Assembly (NCBI GenBank): GCA_964358645.1
Contig: CAYHPW010000003.1
Location: 26,750 to 90,749, forward strand
Reading direction: 5' to 3'
Length of the DNA: 64,000 bases
Origin: JBBTDV01 sp038042605
GTDB lineage: Bacteria > Bdellovibrionota > UBA1018
The notes under the pieces were generated by a model, which saw only the letters and a list, made by a program, of their open reading frames with translations, made no database searches and was not told where the DNA came from. A program made the translations under genes and the position numbers. Below are positions 44,137 through 53,402 of this stretch, piece after piece; the stretch's first letter is position 1; every line of letters starts with the position of its first letter.

Positions 44137-45120
44137 ATGCAATGTGTAAGTGATCTGCAAAGAGGAATGGGTGAGGCCATCAACAAGGCCTCTTTGTTTA
44201 TCGGCGCTACTGCTCCAAATCCGCCGGTAGGCGCTGTCGGCCTTAGTGCTGACGGTGGAGTCATATCCGCGCAGGCGCACGAAAAGGCAGGCGCGCCTCA
44301 CGCTGAAGCCAAAGTCATTGAGGATTGCGCACGCCGTGGGATCCTTAACAGGCTTGATACGTTAATAATTACACTTGAGCCATGTAACCATCATGGCAGG
44401 ACGCCGCCATGCACGGAATTGATAAAGAAGGCGAATGTTAAGAATGTGTTTTATGGTTCACGCGATCCCAATCCGCTTGTGATGGGGAATGGAGCGGAGG
44501 CGTTGAAGGATTTTGGGATCAATGTTCATGAATGGTCAGAGTTATGTGATGACAAAGATGTCCTCAAACGTTGCAGAGAACTCATCGGGCCATTCACGAA
44601 ACTTATTACATTAGGTGTGCCATATATAACGATTAAGACAGCTTATAGGCATGATAGTTTACAAGACAATTTAATGATCCCTCCGGTGGGGCAAAAAACA
44701 TTCACATCCACGGCCTCATTGCGTTTCGCGCATGAACTTAGAAAGTGCTCCGATGCAATAATCACCGGCAGTGGTACTGTTTTAGCGGATAAGCCGCTTT
44801 TTAGCGTCCGTCATATTCCAGATCACCCAGGAAAACAGCGCTGGCTAGTGGTGCTTGATCGGCGTGGCAGGATCCGCTCTATGTGCCAGGAATGGCTGAA
44901 AGCAGCGGAACTACGGGGGGTTCAGGTAATCCATGATCTTGATTTGGAGCAAGCTATCCGCTTTCTTGGCCAGCAAGGCGTTCTTATGGCGTTGGTGGAA
45001 GCCGGGCCTACTCTGACAAATCATATTCTATCAACGAGCATTTGGGACCGTCATGTGATAATCAGGCAGGGCAATAATGGCAATGAGGATTTGATTGAAG
45101 ATGTTTACAGGCATTGTTGA
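44137..45120 (+). CDS. ribD: Bifunctional riboflavin deaminase/reductase RibD
   Basis: 327 residues. The deaminase half has GATAPNPPVGAVG, the zinc/catalytic HAE in GAPHAEAKVI and EPCNHHGRTPPC with the zinc cysteines. The reductase half has RFAHELRKCSDAIITGSGTV and EAGPTLTNHIL. It performs the second and third steps of riboflavin synthesis from the GTP cyclohydrolase II product. It is the first gene of the rib operon, overlapping ribE. I see no FMN riboswitch upstream: only 39 bases separate it from the preceding lipoprotein gene. Confidence 0.95.
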   Translation: MQCVSDLQRGMGEAINKASLFIGATAPNPPVGAVGLSADGGVISAQAHEKAGAPHAEAKVIEDCARRGILNRLDTLIITLEPCNHHGRTPPCTELIKKANVKNVFYGSRDPNPLVMGNGAEALKDFGINVHEWSELCDDKDVLKRCRELIGPFTKLITLGVPYITIKTAYRHDSLQDNLMIPPVGQKTFTSTASLRFAHELRKCSDAIITGSGTVLADKPLFSVRHIPDHPGKQRWLVVLDRRGRIRSMCQEWLKAAELRGVQVIHDLDLEQAIRFLGQQGVLMALVEAGPTLTNHILSTSIWDRHVIIRQGNNGNEDLIEDVYRHC

Positions 45121-45700
45121 AAAAGTAGGAACGGTTGATGCGGTTGATAGACTGGCGACAGCAAGCAATGTCGCCATTGCGACCGGGTTTAAGGATCTTT
45201 CCATCGGGGAGAGTGTTGCTGTTAATGGCGTCTGCTTAACAGTGGCGGAGTCGGTTGATTCAATGGCTGTTTTTTTTATCAGCCATGAGTCGCTTGCTCG
45301 CACGAATCTAGGAGCGCTTCTGGCAGGATCAAAAGTAAATCTCGAACGCGCGCTTAAGTTCAGCGACCGTATGTCCGGCCATATAGTGCAAGGGCATGTG
45401 GACTCTGTGGCTGTTGTCTCAGGGATTAGTAAGCAAGTCGATGCTGTGGATATTACAATAACAATTCCAGCTCAATTGTCCCGTTACTGCGTGGTAAAGG
45501 GCTCATTGGCCGTGAACGGAGTTAGCCTGACAATTAATACTATATCAGATTCTTTGGTGGAACTCGGTTTCACGCTCATTCCGCACACATGGGCTAACAC
45601 TAATCTTTCAACACTCACTGTGGGTGACACCGTTAATATAGAAGTCGACGTCATCGCTAAGCATTTGGAGAAATTATGTCAGACTTACATAAAGCACTAG
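45101..45700 (+). CDS. ribE: Riboflavin synthase alpha chain
   Basis: The start at ATG 45101 gives the canonical MFTGIVEKVG; a TTG at 45095 is in frame. The 199-residue protein has two homologous lumazine-binding halves, each with the SVAVNGVCLTV or SLAVNGVSLTI motif, and DRMSGHIVQGHVD. It dismutates two molecules of 6,7-dimethyl-8-ribityllumazine to riboflavin. It overlaps ribD and ribBA in the operon. Confidence 0.95.
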   Translation: MFTGIVEKVGTVDAVDRLATASNVAIATGFKDLSIGESVAVNGVCLTVAESVDSMAVFFISHESLARTNLGALLAGSKVNLERALKFSDRMSGHIVQGHVDSVAVVSGISKQVDAVDITITIPAQLSRYCVVKGSLAVNGVSLTINTISDSLVELGFTLIPHTWANTNLSTLTVGDTVNIEVDVIAKHLEKLCQTYIKH

Positions 45701-46938
45701 ACGACTTACGTAATGGCAGAATGATCATCCTCGTTGACGACGAGGACAGGGAAAATGAGGGTGACTTGGTTTTGCCCGCGCAATTCGCGACGCCGGAGAC
45801 GATAAATTTCATGGCCAAACACGGGCGTGGGCTTATTTGTCTTACGCTTGAAGGCAAGCGTGTGGATGAGCTGGGGCTACAGATGATGACATCATCAAAC
45901 AAATCCCAAAGACAGACAGCGTTTACAGTTTCAATAGAAGCGCGCGAAGGCGTGACAACTGGAATTTCTGCACATGACCGGGCACACACGATACGTGTTG
46001 CTGTTGACCAATCCAAAAATGCTAAGGATTTGATTTCGCCAGGCCATGTGTTTCCGCTTCGTGCGGTTGATGGTGGAGTGCTGGTGAGGGCTGGTCATAC
46101 CGAGGGCTCGGTGGACTTGATGAGAGCAGCTGGTTTGAGTCCTGCGGCTGTGATCTGCGAAGTGATGAATGAAAACGGCACGATGGCTAGGCTCACAGAT
46201 CTTCATATTTTTGCGGAAAAGTTCGGTCTGTCTATCGTCACCATCAGGGATGTAATTGCAAGACGCATGGATAGTGAATGTCTTGTTGAGGAAATCGCGA
46301 AGGCACGGTTCCCATCGTCATATGCTTCTGCCGATGGTGCTTCTGTCGATTGCGTAGAATTCGAACTCCGCGCGTTTAGAAGCGTAATAGACGGCACAGA
46401 GCATCTGGCCTTGGTGAAGGGCCCTCTTACGAATCCAGCGCTAGTACGTGTTCATTCGGAATGCCTGACCGGTGATGCGCTTGGGTCTTTGCGTTGTGAC
46501 TGTGGGGCGCAACTTCAGGCGGCGTTATTACAGATTTCACAGAGCGGCAGCGGTGTTCTGGTCTATATGCGTAGTCACGAAGGTCGTGGCATAGGTCTTG
46601 GCAATAAAATCCGCGCTTACGCGCTACAGGACGAAGGACTGGATACCGTCGAGGCGAATCGCCATCTAGGGTTCCAGCCTGATTTAAGGCACTATGGCCT
46701 TGGTGCGCAGATCCTGCGATATCTTGGCGTGAGTGAAATAAGGCTTCTCACAAACAATCCTAGAAAAATCGTAGCTCTTGGTGGCTATGGTCTTTCGGTG
46801 GTTGAGCGCGTCCCTATCCAGATTGCGTCTAATCAATTTAATCATCGCTATTTAAAAACAAAACAGGAGAAACTTGGTCACCATATGGATGATCTTGAGC
46901 AAGATGTCCCACAAAATGTCACGCAAAATGTCCAATGA
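45676..46938 (+). CDS. ribBA: Bifunctional DHBP synthase / GTP cyclohydrolase II
   Basis: 420 residues. The N-terminal DHBP synthase domain has VDDEDRENEGDL, the metal-site region GHVFPLRA and GHTEGSVDLMRAAG. The C-terminal GTP cyclohydrolase II domain has the zinc cysteines in GSLRCDCGAQL and the motif YMRSHEGRGIGL, then LLTNNPRK. The fusion opens both branches of riboflavin synthesis. It ends with an unusual short repetitive tail around QDVPQNVTQNVQ. Overlaps ribE by 25 bases and ribH by 8. Confidence 0.95.
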   Translation: MSDLHKALDDLRNGRMIILVDDEDRENEGDLVLPAQFATPETINFMAKHGRGLICLTLEGKRVDELGLQMMTSSNKSQRQTAFTVSIEAREGVTTGISAHDRAHTIRVAVDQSKNAKDLISPGHVFPLRAVDGGVLVRAGHTEGSVDLMRAAGLSPAAVICEVMNENGTMARLTDLHIFAEKFGLSIVTIRDVIARRMDSECLVEEIAKARFPSSYASADGASVDCVEFELRAFRSVIDGTEHLALVKGPLTNPALVRVHSECLTGDALGSLRCDCGAQLQAALLQISQSGSGVLVYMRSHEGRGIGLGNKIRAYALQDEGLDTVEANRHLGFQPDLRHYGLGAQILRYLGVSEIRLLTNNPRKIVALGGYGLSVVERVPIQIASNQFNHRYLKTKQEKLGHHMDDLEQDVPQNVTQNVQ

Positions 46939-47386
46939 CCAGAGATTAGCTATCGTTGTAAGCCGGTTTAACGCCGAGATAACTGGCGGGCTTTTGAATG
47001 GCGCCACGCAGGTTTTGGCTGAACAATCCGCGAAGTGTGATGAGTCGGATATTTTTTATGTTCCAGGTGCCTTTGAAATCCCGCTTATTGCTAAAAGCTT
47101 GGCTAAGTCCGGGCGGTATGTCGGCATTATATGTCTTGGTTGTGTAATAAAGGGCGAGACCGCGCATTTTGAATTCATCAGCTTGGGTGTAACTGTCGGT
47201 CTCATGCAGGCGTCGCTTGAATGTGAAGTGCCAATGACATTTGGAATCCTTACAACATATACAGATGCGCAGGCTGAAGACCGAAGCCGCCTAAATGCCC
47301 ACAATAAAGGTCGTGAAACCGCGCTTGCATGCCTGGAGGCAGCGAGGACGCTTGCGGAAGCCCAAGGCCGAATTAAGCGCATTTAA
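46931..47386 (+). CDS. ribH: 6,7-dimethyl-8-ribityllumazine synthase
   Basis: About 151 residues from ATG 46931 (MSNDQRLAIVVSRFNAEIT), chosen over in-frame ATGs at 46874-46919 because it gives the normal family N-terminus. Visible are VPGAFEIPLIAK, LGCVIKGETAHFEFI and FGILTTYTDAQAEDRS; the AHFEFI histidine is the usual catalytic one. The family phrase is normally VLTT.T..QA..R, so the site is intact. It condenses the two branches of the pathway. Last gene of the rib operon. Confidence 0.94.
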   Translation, partial: SNDQRLAIVVSRFNAEITGGLLNGATQVLAEQSAKCDESDIFYVPGAFEIPLIAKSLAKSGRYVGIICLGCVIKGETAHFEFISLGVTVGLMQASLECEVPMTFGILTTYTDAQAEDRSRLNAHNKGRETALACLEAARTLAEAQGRIKRI

Positions 47387-47492
47387 AATTATTGCTGTAG
47401 TGGTTTTCCGATGGGTCTATTATAGCTAACGGAAGTCTTTACGACCATGCGGTTAAAAATAAGCCCACCAAGTAAGCTGCAACGAATACAGG

Positions 47493-49019
47493 TTAATTCA
47501 AATTAATCCCTAAAATTTTAATGAAATCTATCGTTTCAAAGCTGGTGTTACTACCCATTTTGATGGGCATGAATAATGTACCTGAAAGTGATAACGAAAA
47601 TCCATCTTCTGGAAAAATCTTAACAGATCTTGGCCTAATTCCGGCAAACAGGGATGGTATTCTTCTGCCATCGACACTTCCTAGTTTAAGGCCTACGCCA
47701 GTTAATTTAATATTTAATACATTTCTATTACTTAATACGAATCTGATTTTGCCTTTCTTGCTTAGTTGTATCGATTTTATCTCCCCACTATTAAACATTT
47801 CTGTAAGACTGACACCAGGGTGTGATTTATCCCACTGCCACTCGAGCTGGAATCCTCCTTCGTCCTTGCTGTATTGTCGCATGCATATGCTAGACAGCTT
47901 GGGCGAGTCCTGGCTGCCTGGTGTGATAAGTATGCGATCGATGACACCTTGAAAAATCCCTGGCTCCACGCAACCATCATGTTTTGGGCTCAATTCTAAG
48001 AAAAATCCGGTAAACATTTTAATCACTTCGTACGCAAGTCTTGAGTCGTTAATTGTTTCTTCATCATCCTTGCGTGGCTCACAATCTGTATAACTCGCTA
48101 GCTTACCATCACAATTTTTTTGTAGCATCGATATGAACGAGTTTTTTGGTTCCTGCATAAATTCCACTTTGTCGTCATAAGGGGTTTGAAGATAGATTGG
48201 TTTTAAATCTGGAATCGCAGAGTAGATTTCCTTTTTTATAAAAAAAACGGGTCTTGATGTGATTATACTTTTCCAATATTTCGGGCCATAGCCGCCGAAA
48301 TCTAACAGGTCTAGTAATTTTAATTGTTCCGCCTCAGCAGCGCTGAATGTGGGTATGTAACGTGCTAGTGTATCATCGACATGTTTAAATGCCTGTATAG
48401 CACCTGCGGCCCAGGAGCTTGCGCTACGAAATCCTTTTGCTAAATAAGGAAGTGAGATCAGGCCGGTGTAATTGTTATTTGCATGAATTATAAACTCATC
48501 AGCACCTAATTCTTGTATGTAGTCAAAATAAATATCTGATGATTTTCTCTTGAATGTGGTTGATGCCGGATTGTTTTTAAAATCAAGTTCGAAGTACCCC
48601 CATTCGCTGCATCCTGTTGAGTAAAATCTTCTCAAAAATCCTACAGGTAATATTTTAGCAGCATCATTAATAGGAACATTGCTCACTAGCGATCCGTTTG
48701 CGTGCATAAGTGAAAATATATCGAGTCTTTCATTGTTGATTCGTTCTGCGACAATCCGTCTTAAGAGACTTTTTTGTTCTTCTTCTTGCTCTTTAGTGCT
48801 TTCAGAGTTGATCCATTTATATATTTTTCTGTAACTAGATTTAATGTTCTCTGCGATGAGATCTGCACCGAAAACTTCAACTAGTAAATCATTTGAGCCA
48901 TAACTGCCGCCGCTGTCTGAAATAACAAGCAGGGTGTCTGCTTTTGTGTTGTTGGTTGCTATATAGCTACAAGCTATCGCAGTAAACAAAATGACATTAA
49001 AATATTTTCTTAGCCCCAT
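47493..49019 (-). CDS. Large secreted protein of unknown function
   Basis: 508 residues behind a GGGGGT ribosome site, with a signal peptide (MGLRKYFNVILFTAIACSYIA). The mature start TLLVISDSGGSYGSNDLLVEV resembles a beta-strand/aspartate-serine nucleotide or phosphatase loop, but I cannot assign it. Six cysteines are scattered in the mature part. The C-terminal third has basic beta-rich stretches (IQLSKKGKIRFVLSNRNVL). It stands alone, divergent from the PA14-type lipoprotein gene 224 bases away. Confidence 0.65.
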   Translation of the reverse strand: MGLRKYFNVILFTAIACSYIATNNTKADTLLVISDSGGSYGSNDLLVEVFGADLIAENIKSSYRKIYKWINSESTKEQEEEQKSLLRRIVAERINNERLDIFSLMHANGSLVSNVPINDAAKILPVGFLRRFYSTGCSEWGYFELDFKNNPASTTFKRKSSDIYFDYIQELGADEFIIHANNNYTGLISLPYLAKGFRSASSWAAGAIQAFKHVDDTLARYIPTFSAAEAEQLKLLDLLDFGGYGPKYWKSIITSRPVFFIKKEIYSAIPDLKPIYLQTPYDDKVEFMQEPKNSFISMLQKNCDGKLASYTDCEPRKDDEETINDSRLAYEVIKMFTGFFLELSPKHDGCVEPGIFQGVIDRILITPGSQDSPKLSSICMRQYSKDEGGFQLEWQWDKSHPGVSLTEMFNSGEIKSIQLSKKGKIRFVLSNRNVLNIKLTGVGLKLGSVDGRRIPSLFAGIRPRSVKIFPEDGFSLSLSGTLFMPIKMGSNTSFETIDFIKILGINLN

Positions 49020-49190
49020 TATGACCCCCGTTATTATCGGTGGAGTGATATAATACTTCGCTGTGCTGCGCTATTATTTTTTACGCTTAGCATAAATAAT
49101 TAAAATTCTATGTATTTTCAAAATAGATTTGCGGTTATTTGGGTTTATGTGTCTAAATTTACCTATAATAATCGATAATTACAATAATTC

Positions 49191-49220
49191 TTTACAAAAC
49201 TTAACACTAAGAATTATAAT
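49191..49220 (+). promoter_or_regulatory. Sigma70-type promoter of the PA14-like lipoprotein gene
   Basis: TTTACA (49191-49196) and a perfect TATAAT (49215-49220) are 18 bases apart, 24 bases before the ATG at 49244, in an AT-rich intergenic region. Confidence 0.6.
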
Positions 49221-49243
49221 AAATAATTAGCGGAGGGTGAGTT

Positions 49244-51292
49244 ATGATCCAAAAAAGTTTTTCACTTAAACTAATCAGCGCTAGTATTTGTACAGCTTTC
49301 TTATTAACTGGCTGTGCCGGTAATTATCATGGTTCGTTCAAGGCTGTATGTGATCCATTTGGCAAGAGGCAAAGCGGTGGGGCCGAGAATGGGTTAGTAG
49401 GCTCGCTCTTCTATCTTCCAGAGGGGTTAAAAGATTCCAAGTACAGCGCTGAGTATTTTAGAAAACATGGTCGTCTTGCTGATGCTTCAATTTATGTCAG
49501 CGAGCTTAATGTGCCCACCAGCAAATTCAGTGGCGGTTTTGTGGATATCAACGGAAAAGCGGTTAGGACAGCGGGTGGGAGATTGATTGACGAAGCATTT
49601 GCGATACGTTTTAAAAGCACGCTTAAACTCGCACAAAATGATAAGGCCGGATATTATCAGCTTGCGGTTTTGTCGGATGATGGCTCTAGGGTGCGTATAG
49701 ATGAGGGGCGCGGCCTTCGCACGCTTGTTAAGAGCACTGGACCGCTCAAGCCAAGGCTTAGTTGCGCAAAACGGGCTATACGGCTCGAAAAGGGCGAAGC
49801 GCTGCCGATCAATGTTGATTACTATCAGGGTGATAATCACCAAATGGCTTTAACGTTGATTTGGCGTGAAGTTGCCGCTCCCAAAAATCAGGAAAATATC
49901 GGTAAAAATAACAAAGACGATAGGGATGACGTTTTCGAAGATCTGGCCAACCTGACTGACACTAAAGAAGACGAAACAGATGATGATCTAGAGGATGCTT
50001 CACTTCATGACTCTGCATGCGGAAAGGGTGGAAGGGATTTTTTCTTTGACCCTGATCAAGATCCTTCGGCTCCGCGTGAGGCATGGCTTAGGCTTATAGC
50101 AAGGGGATGGCGTGTGATAGGTCCTGAAAATTATGTTTTACCAAAAGAAATGGGCAAAAATCCTTGCGTGAAGCCTGATGTTGGTAGCGGTGAGTGCTTC
50201 ACTGAAAGGTTCACGCAACCGGCATGGGGTGGGGAAAATTCAGTTGATATTTTATTTGTCACGGACAGCGTTCGTGACCATATGTATGGCCGCTCTGAAG
50301 CCGCTGACGGTGTGGGTGCGCTTGTCAGCGAACTAGGCGCTGGTGTTGATTACAACGTGGCTGTGATCTTAGGTCATGGAGGACTTTCGAGGTACAGCGG
50401 CAAACTGTGGCACCGTAGCAGCCGTGATAGTGTCCTTAGGTCAAGCAAAATGTCTCTTATTGAGTTGGAAGAGGCTTTGAGGGACAACTTACGTTACCCA
50501 GCGCATGATGGTTTTTCTGCTGACGGGATGGAAGGTTTGTTCTCGCTTTCCAAGGCGCTTAAGGGAGGCAGGCTCAATGAGATACGTGAAAAGGATTTCT
50601 TCAGAAAAGATGCCGCACTTGTAGTTGTGTTTGTTTCAAGCGGTACCGACCTTTGTACGGTTGATTCGTTAAGGGTTGGTTACGGAGTGATCCCGTATTT
50701 CGCGCGGAAAGACTGCAAGAATGTCAGTATTGCGTCGGTTCTTGGCAGGCTTCGTAAGATTCAAGATGATCGGAGCCTTGTGATTGCTGCATTCGCGCCT
50801 AAGAATTATGGCCGCTACAGCAATGGGTATCGTGATTTGGCTCGGTTATCAGGAGGGCTTGTATTTGACCTCACTCAAATAACGTCAGCGGATTCTTATA
50901 GGCAAATAGCGCGCAAACTCGCCCCGGATTCTGAGTTACGAAAGAAGATCCTTCTTTCACGTGACAACGTTGAAGCCGATACCATCGAAGTCATAGTGGA
51001 TGGGAGGCGTGAGGCATTTTCTTATGATCCATTGCTTAACGAAGTGATGCTGAAGAGGCCTGGTAGGCCCGGCTCTGAAGTGATCGTGAATTATTGTAGA
51101 AAGCTTGCCGAACCGTCTCCAGCACCATCGCCAGAGCCGATACCAACTGTAGTGCCGAGCCCTGCGCCGGTTCCAGAGCCAACACAGGAGCCCGAGCCAA
51201 TACCGGAACCGACTCAGACACCAACACCAACACCAACGGTGACGCCTCCATGTGAGGGCCCTGGTTGTGGTGGCGGTGATATAGGTGTGTAG
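49244..51292 (+). CDS. PA14-like and VWA-like domain lipoprotein
   Basis: 682 residues with lipobox LLTGC at residue 24. Residues about 45-205 resemble a PA14 carbohydrate-binding domain (AGYYQLAVLSDDGSRVRIDEG, then INVDYYQGDNHQMALTLIW). An acidic linker (DDRDDVFEDLANLTDTKEDE) leads to a von Willebrand A-like domain opening VDILFVTDSVRDHMYG, where the metal-site DxSxS is replaced by DSVRD. The C-terminus is a Pro/Glu/Thr-rich tail (PSPEPIPTVVPSPAPVPEP) ending in a cysteine pair. The layout suits a surface adhesin or matrix-binding protein (inference). AGCGGAGGG supplies the ribosome site. Confidence 0.7.
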   Translation: MIQKSFSLKLISASICTAFLLTGCAGNYHGSFKAVCDPFGKRQSGGAENGLVGSLFYLPEGLKDSKYSAEYFRKHGRLADASIYVSELNVPTSKFSGGFVDINGKAVRTAGGRLIDEAFAIRFKSTLKLAQNDKAGYYQLAVLSDDGSRVRIDEGRGLRTLVKSTGPLKPRLSCAKRAIRLEKGEALPINVDYYQGDNHQMALTLIWREVAAPKNQENIGKNNKDDRDDVFEDLANLTDTKEDETDDDLEDASLHDSACGKGGRDFFFDPDQDPSAPREAWLRLIARGWRVIGPENYVLPKEMGKNPCVKPDVGSGECFTERFTQPAWGGENSVDILFVTDSVRDHMYGRSEAADGVGALVSELGAGVDYNVAVILGHGGLSRYSGKLWHRSSRDSVLRSSKMSLIELEEALRDNLRYPAHDGFSADGMEGLFSLSKALKGGRLNEIREKDFFRKDAALVVVFVSSGTDLCTVDSLRVGYGVIPYFARKDCKNVSIASVLGRLRKIQDDRSLVIAAFAPKNYGRYSNGYRDLARLSGGLVFDLTQITSADSYRQIARKLAPDSELRKKILLSRDNVEADTIEVIVDGRREAFSYDPLLNEVMLKRPGRPGSEVIVNYCRKLAEPSPAPSPEPIPTVVPSPAPVPEPTQEPEPIPEPTQTPTPTPTVTPPCEGPGCGGGDIGV

Positions 51293-51311
51293 TTAGGACG
51301 GATGTGTGGCT

Positions 51312-51869
51312 TTATAGAACGCCAAAGCGTAATCCAGCTATGGCTTCGGCATCGAGGTAGTTGCCTTTACGCTGTCCTGATACAAGGGCGCCGCCTGTGA
51401 ACCTGAGTTCAACAGCGAGGCCTGTTGCGAAAGGGCCGAATTTGAATATGGCATCGGTGTCAAGGCGTGTGGAAATGGCGCCGCCGACTTCAAGCTGATC
51501 CGATTGGATGGATCCTTTGTTGCTGATTGGTTTTGCTATATATGGCCCTACGCCGAATGAAATTATTTTTGATGGCGGTACATAGTATCGCATTATAGCG
51601 CCAAGCTGACCGTGGATCACGTCTATTTTTGTTCCGTTTAACTCAGAGTAATTTCTCTTTGCGCCGAGAAGTTCTATCTCCCAGCCTGCGTATCCAGCTG
51701 AAAAATTAAAAATCACGCCCGCGATAGCGCCGGTTTTAGCTGTGTAATTTTGTGATGATTGTGAAGTCATCGGACCACCAAGAACATACATATTGAATGT
51801 TTCAAGCGCGAATGCGTTTGTTACAAGAGAGAGTGCTATAACCAGGAAGTAAAATATTTTTTTCAACAT
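51312..51869 (-). CDS. Predicted outer membrane beta-barrel protein
   Basis: 185 residues from ATG 51869, giving a signal peptide MLKKIFYFLVIALSLVTNAFA; an upstream ATG at 51917 would bury it. The mature sequence alternates hydrophobic and polar residues with repeated aromatic ends (FNMYVLGGPM, GYAGWEIELLGAKRNYSEL, IISFGVGPYIAKP), and ends in FGVL, as in small OmpA/OmpX-like barrels. No specific function assigned. It is convergent with the lipoprotein gene at 49244. Confidence 0.6.
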   Translation of the reverse strand: MLKKIFYFLVIALSLVTNAFALETFNMYVLGGPMTSQSSQNYTAKTGAIAGVIFNFSAGYAGWEIELLGAKRNYSELNGTKIDVIHGQLGAIMRYYVPPSKIISFGVGPYIAKPISNKGSIQSDQLEVGGAISTRLDTDAIFKFGPFATGLAVELRFTGGALVSGQRKGNYLDAEAIAGLRFGVL

Positions 51870-52008
51870 TAAATTATTAAAAACTATTCTTACTTCATAG
51901 TCTATGCTGAAATGCATTTATATTGAGAAAGAAAAATGGAGCTTATACTTTGTAAAAGCAGTTAACCGAAAAGAAATTCATGGCAATAATTTAATTTATG
52001 GAGGGATT

Positions 52009-52518
52009 ATGCGTTATGTATTGACAGTGTTTTTGGTTTTAGCTTTCAGTCAAGTGTCATTTGGTAAAGAGCCAGGGATTGGCCCCAATTTTACGATTCC
52101 GCCTGCTGGCAGTTGTGGTGGAGTATGTAACGACGTTAAGAAATGCTACACAGATTGTTCTGCCAAAGTAAGATGTCTTGCTATTGATAAATGCCCCACG
52201 TGTGAAGAGCAGTGTGCCCCTAGGCAGACTAACTGCAAAAAATGCCAGGCGAATAATGCGGCTGAGTGCAAGAAATTAAGTGGTCAACTTGGCGACATCA
52301 ATGCTGCTTGCGTGAAAGAGCAGAAACCTTATCGGGATATTATTAGGAAATGTGTACCGACACCGTTGCCTCCCCTAAAAGCGACATGCAAGACGGTAAA
52401 GGCTAAACTTAATGAAATTGAATTGAAATGTTCACGTCAGACAAAACCGTTGATTGATAATATGAACGCAAAAGGCTGCTGTATTGGTTTTGGCTGTGGC
52501 AGCCAGATGAAGGAATAA
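52009..52518 (+). CDS. Secreted cysteine-rich protein
   Basis: 169 residues from ATG 52009, with GGAGGG upstream and a signal peptide MRYVLTVFLVLAFSQVSFG. The mature protein has about 20 cysteines, several as C-x2-C or C-x3-C pairs (CGGVCNDVKKCYTDC, CPTCEEQC, CKKCQ) and a CCIGFGCG end. None is in a CxxCH heme motif. Disulfide-rich structure outside the cytoplasm is likely. No family recognised. In-frame codons upstream to 51904 lack a ribosome site and are not included. Confidence 0.6.
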   Translation: MRYVLTVFLVLAFSQVSFGKEPGIGPNFTIPPAGSCGGVCNDVKKCYTDCSAKVRCLAIDKCPTCEEQCAPRQTNCKKCQANNAAECKKLSGQLGDINAACVKEQKPYRDIIRKCVPTPLPPLKATCKTVKAKLNEIELKCSRQTKPLIDNMNAKGCCIGFGCGSQMKE

Positions 52519-52611
52519 GTAATTCACTCATGTGTGGTCAGCTAGTTAGACCTGGAACGCGACTATTTAAAATTCAGTTCAGCTTTCATTGTCCACTCAA
52601 TCCCGCTAAAT

Positions 52612-53358
52612 CTAAAATGGCCTCCCGCCGTTGAGCATGATAGTCTCTATTCCGGATTGATTGAGATAGTAGCCGTAGTTTCTACTTGATGTGGTTACCA
52701 ATACCCCATTACATAGTGTCCAAGTAGTTGTGAGTGGTAAGTTTCTATTAAGTGTACCTAAAATTGCTCCACGGTCATTATCCACCGTCAGTTTAATAAG
52801 AGTTGTAAAAGTAAGTGAAGCCAGAGTGCTTGCATAGGTTCCTTCAAACATAGCGTATGCGGCAAAACTGTTTTTACAACCATTGGCATTTGTTGCTGGT
52901 GAGCAGGCTGGTATTTTCCAATTAAAACTAACTGAACCACTTCCTGAAGTTGTATCAGATTTGTCAGATATACCACTAAGAGCAGGTCCGCATAGCCCAA
53001 CTCTGGTTGTAAAACTACTACCATTGTATGTGGTGAAATCCATTTTTATTGTGCCGGTTTGTTCTATTCCTCCAATATTTACCAAGGAGATAAAAAAAAT
53101 AAACCCAGCGCGGATAGGGGTGCTGCCAGGAGTATATGTTAATGTTTGGTGTGTGCTCGGTCCAGTAGGACTTTCCCATACCCCAAACCTGAAATCATGA
53201 TATGTAGTTGCTTCCAACGGCGGCAATATCAGCATTCTCGATGCGTGCGAGTCGGCAGCAATTAAAAAGAAAAAAATTGCTGGTAATGCCCCCACCCTGA
53301 AGCTGCAAATCGCCATGGACCATTTAAAGACGCGTCTGAAATTTTTCATGTTTCTCAT
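52612..53358 (-). CDS. Secreted protein of unknown function
   Basis: 248 residues from ATG 53358 with GGAG eight bases upstream. An N-terminal signal ends near DSHASR. The mature part is Thr/Ser/Gly-rich and beta-like (TLTYTPGSTPIRAGFIFFIS, GSGSVSFNWKIPACSP), with four cysteines that could pair. It resembles a small secreted or pilin-independent surface protein, but no family is assigned. Not clearly in an operon. Confidence 0.5.
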   Translation of the reverse strand: MRNMKNFRRVFKWSMAICSFRVGALPAIFFFLIAADSHASRMLILPPLEATTYHDFRFGVWESPTGPSTHQTLTYTPGSTPIRAGFIFFISLVNIGGIEQTGTIKMDFTTYNGSSFTTRVGLCGPALSGISDKSDTTSGSGSVSFNWKIPACSPATNANGCKNSFAAYAMFEGTYASTLASLTFTTLIKLTVDNDRGAILGTLNRNLPLTTTWTLCNGVLVTTSSRNYGYYLNQSGIETIMLNGGRPF

Positions 53359-53402
53359 TTTACTTTCTCCAGTTTTTTACTAGTCCACCGTTACCCCACC
53401 CG

